From assembly GCF_001552615.1 (NCBI RefSeq), contig NZ_BCRN01000007.1, positions 1 through 64,000 of the forward strand: a stretch of 64,000 nt of DNA, given 5' to 3'. The first letter of the stretch is position 1. Each line of letters opens with the position of its first letter. A model generated the notes under the pieces. That model saw only the letters and a list, made by a program, of their open reading frames with translations, did no database searches and had not been told where the DNA came from. Of the stretch, positions 57,854-64,000 are shown piece after piece. The stretch comes from Millisia brevis NBRC 105863. Lineage in GTDB: Bacteria > Actinomycetota > Actinomycetes > Mycobacteriales > Mycobacteriaceae. The position numbers and the translations under genes are program-made.

Positions 57854-58764
57854 TCGACGCGGCCCGGCGGACGGGCGCCAGGCTGCGGGGTGGATCGGCA
57901 CGGCGATACGGGGCGGGCCGGTTCGGCTGGGCCGCCGCGGTGGCGATCACCGCGACCGCGATCGGCATCCAGATCGTGTACCCGCTGACCTCCGGTTCGA
58001 CCCGCGATGTGGTCACGATTCTGGTGGTCGCGGCCTCGGCGACGGCCTGCCTGGTGCACGCGGCGACCACCCTCGGACCGCGCGCCGCACTCGGGATGCT
58101 GATCGCCGTCGCCGGTATCGGCGGGATTTCCGAGGCGATCGGCCTGGCCACCGGTCTGCCGTTCGGCTGCTATACGTACGCCGCCGAGCGGCTGGGCCCG
58201 GCGGTCGCCGGGGTTCCGCTCGTGGTCGCGGCGGCCTGGTGGAGCGGCTTCTACCCGATCGCCTGGATCACCCACCGAACGATCCGCCGACGCCTGCTGC
58301 GCATCCCGGTCGCCGCGGCGGCGATGGTCGGTTGGGACCTGTATCTCGATCCGCAAATGGTCGCCGACGGGATGTGGATCTGGTGTTCGACCGCGCCGAC
58401 CCTGCCGGGTCTGCCGAATATCCCGGTGACCAACTTCCTCGGTTGGTTGGTCGTCGCGACGGTGATCGCGGTGGCGATCGATCGCGCGCCGATCCCGTCG
58501 ATCCACGGCGCCGACCGGACGCCGCCCGGCCGGGACGACATCGTCCCGGTGGTGCTCTTCTGCTGGACCTGGCTCGGTTCCGCCCTCGCGCACGCGGTCT
58601 TCCTGGACACCGCGGCGATGGGATGGTCCTGGGCGTACGGCTTGGTCGGCATGGCGGTCGCCGCCCCCGCGCTGCTGCGACTGTGGCCGCGCGGCCACCG
58701 CCCGGGGCGCCCGACCTCCCGCGACGACGATCCAGCCGGCAGGATGACCGGGTGCCCGACGTGA
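57850..58764 (+). CDS. cruF: Carotenoid 1',2'-hydratase, CruF family membrane protein
   Basis: This membrane protein of 304 aa has about seven hydrophobic helices and a CruF-like domain (DUF422): GLPFGCYTYAAERLGPAVAGVPLV near 101-124 and MVGWDLYLDPQMVADGMWIW near 155-174, with conserved acidic residues. CruF hydrates the psi-end of carotenoids, preparing it for glycosylation. The ATG at 57850 overlaps crtO, and the 3' end overlaps lppM by 13 nt. The neighbours crtO and the GT2 gene support the assignment. Confidence 0.83.
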   Translation: MIDAARRTGARLRGGSARRYGAGRFGWAAAVAITATAIGIQIVYPLTSGSTRDVVTILVVAASATACLVHAATTLGPRAALGMLIAVAGIGGISEAIGLATGLPFGCYTYAAERLGPAVAGVPLVVAAAWWSGFYPIAWITHRTIRRRLLRIPVAAAAMVGWDLYLDPQMVADGMWIWCSTAPTLPGLPNIPVTNFLGWLVVATVIAVAIDRAPIPSIHGADRTPPGRDDIVPVVLFCWTWLGSALAHAVFLDTAAMGWSWAYGLVGMAVAAPALLRLWPRGHRPGRPTSRDDDPAGRMTGCPT

Positions 58765-59480
58765 TCACCTCCCGCGCCGATGCCCCCGCCTCCCCACGCC
58801 GATCCGGAAGAATCCGGCGCCTGGTGATGCTGGTCGGCATGTTGGCGGTAGCCGTGCCGCTGCTGACCGGCTGCCTGCGGTTGCAGGTGTCGATGGGCGT
58901 ATCCGAGGACGACCGGGTCTCCGGCCAGATCGTCGCGGCCACCGTGCAGACCTCCGATACCGACCTCGGACCGCAGCTGACCCCGCCGGATTCGCTGGGC
59001 AACCGCGTGCGCGTCGAGGAGTACCGCCAGGACGGGTACGTCGGCACCCGGGCGTTCTTCTCCGATCTGACCTTCGGTGACGTCCAGTCGTTGCAGGCGA
59101 TGGCCCCCGAATCCGGCGGGTCCTATCAGCTCGAATTCCAGCGGTCGGGCGATGTGGTGACCCTCTCCGGGCAGGTCGACCTCAGCTCGCTGCCCGCCCA
59201 GGGCAGCGACGTCCAGCTGACCGTCGCCTTCCCCGCCCGGGTGGCGACCACCAACGGCGTCCGGGACCAGGACAATGTGGTCACCTGGAAGCTGCCGGCG
59301 GGCGAGAGCACGATGGTGCGGGCCGAGGTCCGCTACCCCGATCCGGGTACCCGCAGCTTCGTCGGCTGGGCCGGCATCGTCGGCGGCGTGACGATCGGTG
59401 TCGCCGCGATCATCGGCGCCATGGCCTACCTGGCCCGCAATCCCTCGGTCCAACGGTCGAAGCCGACCGACCAATCGTAG
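58752..59480 (+). CDS. lppM: LppM-type lipoprotein
   Basis: This 242-aa lipoprotein has a signal peptide with lipobox LTGC (Cys 41). The mature domain begins LRLQVSMGVSEDDRVSGQIV and continues with RVRVEEYRQDGYVGTRAFFSD, as in the LppM family. One membrane helix (about 205-225) precedes a short basic tail. LppM is needed for phagosomal survival of M. tuberculosis. The GTG at 58752 has AGGA at good spacing; the frame overlaps cruF by 13 nt. Being placed inside a carotenoid gene series is unusual compared with mycobacteria. Confidence 0.88.
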   Translation: MPDVITSRADAPASPRRSGRIRRLVMLVGMLAVAVPLLTGCLRLQVSMGVSEDDRVSGQIVAATVQTSDTDLGPQLTPPDSLGNRVRVEEYRQDGYVGTRAFFSDLTFGDVQSLQAMAPESGGSYQLEFQRSGDVVTLSGQVDLSSLPAQGSDVQLTVAFPARVATTNGVRDQDNVVTWKLPAGESTMVRAEVRYPDPGTRSFVGWAGIVGGVTIGVAAIIGAMAYLARNPSVQRSKPTDQS

Positions 59481-59507
59481 AAGCCGACCGGCGAGGCCAT
59501 TTTCCGA

Positions 59508-60824
59508 GTGCGGTGGACGAGGGCTGTGCACAACCCGCAGGTTTTCGGGGTGCCGAGGAGACTATTGTCTTCGCACCCGAAAAACGGTCGGGTACGCACA
59601 GCCCCGCCGACGCAACCTTCTCCGGATAGCACCGGCGGGCGTGGCCGGTGGGCGTTCATCGCCACGACGGTGTCGGTGGCGGCCGCCGCGACCGCGGTGC
59701 TCAACGCCCGTACCGCACGGCTCGACCGCGCCCTCGGGATCGCCGACACCACGACCGAGGTGGTCGCGATCTGCATCCCGGCCCGCGACGAGGCCGACAC
59801 CCTGCCGCACCTGCTCGACGATCTGCGCGCGCAGACCGGCCCGCACCGGCTGCGGGTGATCGTCGTCGACGACGGGTCGACCGACGGCACCGCCGCCATC
59901 GCCCGCGCCCGGGTGGCCGGCGATGATCGCTTCCGGGTCGAGACCGCACCGGCCGAGGTGATCGGCAAGACCGCGGCCTGTCGGTGGGCGGTCGCGAGGC
60001 TCGAAACGGCAGCCGATGCCGGGGCGGGTGCGGCCGATACCGCCGACGTGTCCGGGGATGCGCCGACGGTGCTGATCTTCGTCGACGCCGATGTGCGGCT
60101 CGGCCCGGAGGCGATCGCGGCCGGCGTCGCCGAACTGCGGCGTGCCGACGCGGAGTTGCTGTGTCCGTGGCCCACCCAGGCGGCCGACGACCCGCTCGGC
60201 GCCCTGCTGCAACCGCTGCTCGCCTGGTCCTGGTCGACCACCCTGCCGCTACGCCCGTCCGAGGCGCTCGGACTGCCGTCGATGGCCGTCGCGTGCGGGC
60301 AGTTCCTGGTCTTCGACGCCGCGCACTATCGGCGGATCGGGGGACACGACAGCGTCGTCGGCGAGGTGGCCGAGGATCTCGCGATCGCCCGAGCGGTCCG
60401 CCGATCGGGCGGCCGCACGATCGTGCGGTACTCCCCCGCTCTGGCCCGCTGCACGATGTACCGATCCGCCGGCGATGTCCGGACCGGCCACCGCCGGTGG
60501 TTGGCCCCCTCCACCGGTGGAGCGGTCGGGGCGCTCGGCGCGGCGGCCCATCTGACGACGACCGGCCTGTTGCCGGTGATCGCCCTGCTGGTCGGCGGCG
60601 ACGCGCGAGTGCGGACGTTCGGTGCGATCGGTTACGCGGCCACGGTCGCCGGTCGGCTGGTGGTGCGGCGGGCCGAAAGCGGTCGGCGGCCCGGGCGGAT
60701 CGACCTGCTGTCCGCACTGGGCCACCCGGTCGCCGTCATCGCCGAGTTGGCCCTGCTGGCCGATTCAGCGCGCGCTCACCGGTTCGGCGACGTTGAGTGG
60801 AAGGGCCGCCGGCTGGGCCGGTAG
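59508..60824 (+). CDS. GT2-family glycosyltransferase (possible CruG-type carotenoid glycosyltransferase)
   Basis: This is a membrane-associated family 2 glycosyltransferase. It has AICIPARDEADTLPHLLDDL, DDGSTDGTAAIA, a DADVRLGPEA donor-site Asp, a GEVAEDLAIAR acidic motif and RTGHRRWLAPS (the xxRRW motif). Hydrophobic helices lie near the N-terminus and near the C-terminus. Its neighbours crtO and cruF suggest it glycosylates a hydroxylated carotenoid. The start is uncertain: GTG at 59508 lies before a long inverted repeat, with later GTG codons at 59550 and about 59670. The 3' end overlaps metF tail to tail by 60 nt. Confidence 0.8.
   Translation: MRWTRAVHNPQVFGVPRRLLSSHPKNGRVRTAPPTQPSPDSTGGRGRWAFIATTVSVAAAATAVLNARTARLDRALGIADTTTEVVAICIPARDEADTLPHLLDDLRAQTGPHRLRVIVVDDGSTDGTAAIARARVAGDDRFRVETAPAEVIGKTAACRWAVARLETAADAGAGAADTADVSGDAPTVLIFVDADVRLGPEAIAAGVAELRRADAELLCPWPTQAADDPLGALLQPLLAWSWSTTLPLRPSEALGLPSMAVACGQFLVFDAAHYRRIGGHDSVVGEVAEDLAIARAVRRSGGRTIVRYSPALARCTMYRSAGDVRTGHRRWLAPSTGGAVGALGAAAHLTTTGLLPVIALLVGGDARVRTFGAIGYAATVAGRLVVRRAESGRRPGRIDLLSALGHPVAVIAELALLADSARAHRFGDVEWKGRRLGR
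59521..59604. repeat. Large imperfect hairpin between lppM and the GT2 gene
   Basis: GGGCTGTGC (59521-59529) pairs with GCACAGCCC (59596-59604). ACCCG/CGGGT and GTTTTCGGGGTGC with GCACCCGAAAAAC continue the stem, and GAC/GTC closes a TATT loop (59563-59566). About 30 base pairs form with small bulges. It lies 40 nt after the lppM stop codon. Confidence 0.65.
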
Positions 60825-61823
60825 CTCGACGGTATAGCCGAGATTGGTCAACACCTCGCGGGTCGCGCGGGCGAAGTTCATCGTGATGAAGTGCAGCCCC
60901 GGCACCCCCTCGGCGATCAACCGCTCGCACAGTTCGGTCGCGATCTCGATGCCGGCCGCGCGCACCGCCGCACGGTTGGCCTCCGGATCGTCGCCGGCGG
61001 CCCGCTCGAGCCGCTCGACCAGCGGGGTCGGCATCGGCGAGCCCGACAATTCCGCCATCTTGGCGACCGTCCGCATCGAGGTGATCGGCATGATCTCCGG
61101 GATGATCGGCTTGGCGCCCTGTTCCGGATCGTGCGCGGCCAACCGGTCGCGGAGGCGCAGGTAGTCCTCCGGATCGAAGAAGACCTGCGTGATCGAGTAG
61201 TCGGCGCCCGCGCGCAGCTTGTCCGCCAGGTGGCGGGTGTCGTCGGCGAGGTTCGGCGAGCGGTGATGGCCCTGCGGGACGCAGGCGACGCCGACGTGGA
61301 AGGAGCCCAGCTCCTTGACCAGGCGAACCAGCTGTTCGGCGTAGGTCAAGCCGTCCGAGCGCGGAATCCACGGTCCGAGCGGGTCGCCCGGTGGGTCGCC
61401 GCGCAGCGCGAGGATGTTGGTGATGCCGCGGTCGGCGTAGGCGCCGATCATCGCCCGCAGGTCGGCCACCGAATGCCCGACCGCGGTCAGATGCGCCAGC
61501 GGCAACAGCGTGGTCTCCTCGGCGATCCGACCGGTGACCCGGACGGTGCGATCGCTGGTGGAGCCCCCTGCGCCGTAGGTGACCGACGCGAAGGCCGGCC
61601 GCAACTGCTCGAACTGGCGCAGGGCACGCCAGAGCCGCTCCTCGGCCACCGCGTCGCGTGGGGGCAGGAACTCAACCGAGAACGGGGGCCGCCCGTCGAC
61701 CGAGCGCAGAGCATCGACGACCGACCCGCGACGTACGGACGAGACCGACCGGCCCGGACGCGGGGTCGACAGGGGTCGACGCGGCCGCGGAGCGGTCGGA
61801 TGAGCGTTATGGGGGTCGGGCAC
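60765..61823 (-). CDS. metF: Methylenetetrahydrofolate reductase (MetF-like)
   Basis: This 352-aa flavoprotein reduces methylene-THF to methyl-THF for methionine synthesis. The barrel carries FSVEFLPPRD near residue 50, GAGGSTSDRTVRVTGRI near 85, ILALRGDPPGDP near 140 and DYSITQVFFDPEDYLRL near 210. The first ~45 residues are a Pro/Arg/Ser extension. The GTG at 61823 was chosen since the leader of the divergent crtE lies beyond it. In mycobacteria this gene also lies between lppM and the prenyl synthase gene. The 3' end overlaps the convergent GT2 gene by 60 nt. Confidence 0.9.
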   Translation of the reverse strand: MPDPHNAHPTAPRPRRPLSTPRPGRSVSSVRRGSVVDALRSVDGRPPFSVEFLPPRDAVAEERLWRALRQFEQLRPAFASVTYGAGGSTSDRTVRVTGRIAEETTLLPLAHLTAVGHSVADLRAMIGAYADRGITNILALRGDPPGDPLGPWIPRSDGLTYAEQLVRLVKELGSFHVGVACVPQGHHRSPNLADDTRHLADKLRAGADYSITQVFFDPEDYLRLRDRLAAHDPEQGAKPIIPEIMPITSMRTVAKMAELSGSPMPTPLVERLERAAGDDPEANRAAVRAAGIEIATELCERLIAEGVPGLHFITMNFARATREVLTNLGYTVELPAQPAALPLNVAEPVSAR

Positions 61824-61910
61824 CCGTCCAGGATAGAGTCCGGCACTTCACATCCCACCGGCCGATGTCCATCGGGCGACCTCGACGGGCCTGCCGGTAC
61901 AGTTCGACGG

Positions 61911-62984
61911 GTGACGTCGCCGCCGGTTGAAATCGTTCCTGCGGTCGAACGCGCGTTGGCCGACTTCATCGATTGCCGACGGGACCTCGTCGACGCGGTC
62001 GGGCCGGTCTTCCGTGACGGCACCGACAGTCTGGAACGCTTTGTCCTCAACGGGGGCAAGCGCATTCGGCCCTCGTTCGCCTGGTTGGGGTGGCTGGGCG
62101 CGGGCGGTCGCAGCGAGCGTGGCGACGCGGTGGTGACCGCATGCGCCGCGCTCGAATTCGTCCAGGCCTGCGCACTGATCCACGACGACATCATCGACTC
62201 GTCGTCCACCCGTCGCGGGGCCCCGACGATTCACGTCGATCGGGCCCGTCGACATGCGCAGAACGGCTGGGACGGCAGCGCCGACCAGTACGGGATATCG
62301 GTGGCGATCCTGCTGGGCGATCTGGCCCTGGCCTGGGCCGATGACATGTTCGTCGGCGCCGGACTCGACCCGGAGGAGCTGCATCGCGCCGCGCCGACCT
62401 GGTCGACGATGCGCACCGAGGTCCTCGGCGGACAGATCCTCGACGTCACCGCGGAGGCGGCCGACGACGGCACCGTCGACACCGCCCTGCGGATCAATCG
62501 CTTCAAGACCGCCGGCTATACGGTCGCCCGCCCCCTCGAATTCGGCGCCATGCTCGCGGGCGCCGACCCCGCCGTGCTCGACGGCTACCGGGCCTTCGGC
62601 ATCGACATCGGCGTCGCCTTCCAGCTGCGGGACGACCTGCTGGGCGTCTTCGGCGATCCGGCGGTCACCGGCAAGCCGTCCGGCGACGACCTGCGCGAGG
62701 GCAAGCGCACCGTCCTGGTCGCGGAGGCCCGCGTCGCGGCGGCGGCCCGCGCGGACGGGTCGACCGACCGGCTCGGCGAGCTGATCGGGGTGACGCTGTC
62801 CGACGAGGAACTGGCCGAGGCGCGCGCCCTGCTGGTCGAGCTCGGCGCGGTGGCGGCGGTCGAACGGCAGATCGACGAACTGCGCAGCCGGGCGTTGAAA
62901 ACCCTCGACGACCTGGACATCGTGCCGGAGGCCGCCGAACGGCTGCGCTCGCTCGCCCTGGCGGCCACCAAGCGGGAACTGTGA
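61911..62984 (+). CDS. crtE: Polyprenyl/geranylgeranyl diphosphate synthase (CrtE/IdsA2-like)
   Basis: This is a trans-isoprenyl diphosphate synthase of 357 aa. The first aspartate-rich motif is ALIHDDIIDSSSTRRG near residues 87-102 and the second is LRDDLLGVFGD near 240; both bind Mg-diphosphate. LNGGKRIRPSF is at about 47-57. The enzyme makes geranylgeranyl diphosphate or a similar short-chain prenyl product for carotenoids. The GTG at 61911 starts the fold, and the 3' end overlaps crtI by 4 nt (GTGA). The chain length of the product cannot be read reliably from the sequence. Confidence 0.9.
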   Translation: MTSPPVEIVPAVERALADFIDCRRDLVDAVGPVFRDGTDSLERFVLNGGKRIRPSFAWLGWLGAGGRSERGDAVVTACAALEFVQACALIHDDIIDSSSTRRGAPTIHVDRARRHAQNGWDGSADQYGISVAILLGDLALAWADDMFVGAGLDPEELHRAAPTWSTMRTEVLGGQILDVTAEAADDGTVDTALRINRFKTAGYTVARPLEFGAMLAGADPAVLDGYRAFGIDIGVAFQLRDDLLGVFGDPAVTGKPSGDDLREGKRTVLVAEARVAAAARADGSTDRLGELIGVTLSDEELAEARALLVELGAVAAVERQIDELRSRALKTLDDLDIVPEAAERLRSLALAATKREL

Positions 62985-64000
62985 GCATCGGCGGGGCCTG
63001 CGCGGCTCCGATCGTGGTGGTCGGCGCCGGCCTGTCCGGGCTGTCGGCCGCCCTGCAGCTGCGCGGCGCCGGGCACGAGGTGCTGGTCCTCGAACGAGCC
63101 GACGAGGTCGGCGGCCGCGTCGGGGTGGCCGGGCCCGAGGGCTACGCCTACGACGTCGGCGCCAGCGTGTTGACGATGCCCAGCCTGATCGACGAGGCCC
63201 TCTCGGCGGTTGGATCCGACCGCGACCGGGTCGATCTGCGGCTGATCCCGATCGAACCGGCCTACCACGCTCGCTACGCGGACGGCAGCACCCTGGACGT
63301 GTACGCGGACGCCGACGCGATGGTCGACGAGGTTCGCCGGGTCTGCGGGCCGGAGGAGGCGCAACGTTATCTCGATCTGCGCCGCTGGTTGACCGAGATC
63401 TACGAGGCGGAATACGACAGTTTCATCGACGGCGACCTGACGGCCCGCTCGGCCGGCGACCCGCGGGTACGCCGAGCCGCCGCCGATATCCTGCGCCTCG
63501 GCGGCACCGGAAGCCTGGGTCGACGGGTCCGCTCGCTGGTCCACGACGATCGTCTGCAACGGCTGTTCACCTTCCAGGCGCTCTACGCGGGCGTCTCCCC
63601 CACCCGGGCGCGCGCGATCTACGGCGCGATCCCCTATATGGACACGATAGGCGGGGTGTCCTTCCCCATCGGTGGGATGCGGCGGGTCCCGCGGGCGATG
63701 GCCGAGGCGTTGGTCGCCGCGGGCGGGCGGATCCGGACGTCGGTGACGGTGACGGGACTCGAGGCTTCGGGTCGCACGATCGTGGCGGTGCACACCGCCG
63801 ATGGGGAGCGACTGGAATGCTCCGCCGCGGTGCTGACCCCGGATCTGCCGGTCGTCGACCGACTGCTCGGGACCGTCGGCGTGCCGGCTCCCCGCCGGCG
63901 GCGGCACTACTCCCCGTCGGCGGTGGTCATGCACGGACTGGTGGCGACCGACGTCGTCGAGCGCTGGGATGTCCGACATCACACGATCGACTTCGGCGCG
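62981..64000 (+). CDS. crtI: Phytoene desaturase (CrtI), 3' end beyond the window
   Basis: This FAD-dependent enzyme converts phytoene to lycopene-type polyenes. The FAD motif VVVGAGLSGLSAALQLRGAG is at about residues 12-31, followed by LERADEVGGRVG. YDVGASVLTMPSLIDEAL near 58-75 and GAIPYMDTIGGVSFPIGGMRRVP near 205-227 are typical of CrtI desaturases. About 340 codons are visible and the frame is open at 64000, so the gene is cut off by the window edge. The GTG at 62981 overlaps the crtE stop. A phytoene synthase (crtB) is expected just outside. Confidence 0.9.
   Translation, partial: MSIGGACAAPIVVVGAGLSGLSAALQLRGAGHEVLVLERADEVGGRVGVAGPEGYAYDVGASVLTMPSLIDEALSAVGSDRDRVDLRLIPIEPAYHARYADGSTLDVYADADAMVDEVRRVCGPEEAQRYLDLRRWLTEIYEAEYDSFIDGDLTARSAGDPRVRRAAADILRLGGTGSLGRRVRSLVHDDRLQRLFTFQALYAGVSPTRARAIYGAIPYMDTIGGVSFPIGGMRRVPRAMAEALVAAGGRIRTSVTVTGLEASGRTIVAVHTADGERLECSAAVLTPDLPVVDRLLGTVGVPAPRRRRHYSPSAVVMHGLVATDVVERWDVRHHTIDFGA

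Noticed and set aside
61943-61958. Second LexA-like sequence (TCGAACGCGCGTTGGC) inside the start of crtE
   Set aside because: The right half-site deviates from GTTCGA and it lies within coding sequence, so it is probably codon-driven.

Overview
This is a GC-rich actinobacterial chromosome segment, most likely from a mycolic-acid-producing member of the Mycobacteriales such as Gordonia, Williamsia or Rhodococcus. The evidence is the actinobacterial division cluster with wag31, sepF and a DUF3040 gene, an LppM lipoprotein, an MTB12-like secreted protein, and an ileS T-box of the actinobacterial type. The many GTG starts and 4-nt GTGA/ATGA overlaps also fit. From memory, the gene order resembles two blocks of the Mycobacterium tuberculosis genome. 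One is the ileS-dinB-lspA-rluD-dnaE1 neighbourhood. The other runs from the small membrane gene and wag31 through the dcw cluster to mraZ, DUF3040, GNAT, lppM, metF and the prenyl synthase. No rRNA, tRNA, insertion sequence, prophage or CRISPR was seen.

Positions 1-11,520 hold dnaE1, rarD, a CxxC protein, a membrane-anchored protein, rluD, lspA, a lipoprotein, and a divergent sugar kinase/SorC regulator pair. Positions 11,544-18,288 are an organosulfur cluster: two acyl-CoA-dehydrogenase-fold (SfnB/DszC-like) enzymes, SfnG, SsuD and a StyA-like FAD monooxygenase. They diverge from a 345-bp control region that contains alternative hairpins. Positions 18,382-23,079 hold a metallo-hydrolase, two secreted proteins, and a TetR regulator with its divergent drug exporter. 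dinB and ileS follow, with a T-box leader.

Positions 28,109-49,514 are the cell-division and cell-wall (dcw) cluster, read right to left: mraZ, an mraW RNA leader, rsmH, ftsL-like, ftsI, murE, murF, mraY, murD, ftsW, murG, murC, ftsQ, ftsZ, pgeF, yggS, sepF, yggT, wag31. It encodes the cytoplasmic and membrane steps of peptidoglycan precursor synthesis and the septum and polar-growth machinery. MraZ-type boxes precede mraZ.

Positions 50,404-54,083 hold an ABC importer of the nitrate/sulfonate/pyrimidine type with two different permeases and a GlnR-like site upstream. From 55,016 onward a HEPN gene faces a GNAT-crtO-cruF-lppM-glycosyltransferase series. A perfect actinobacterial LexA (SOS) box lies between them. 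metF and a crtE-crtI pair that runs off the window complete the region. crtE, crtI, crtO, cruF and the glycosyltransferase together suggest a glycosylated keto-carotenoid pathway.
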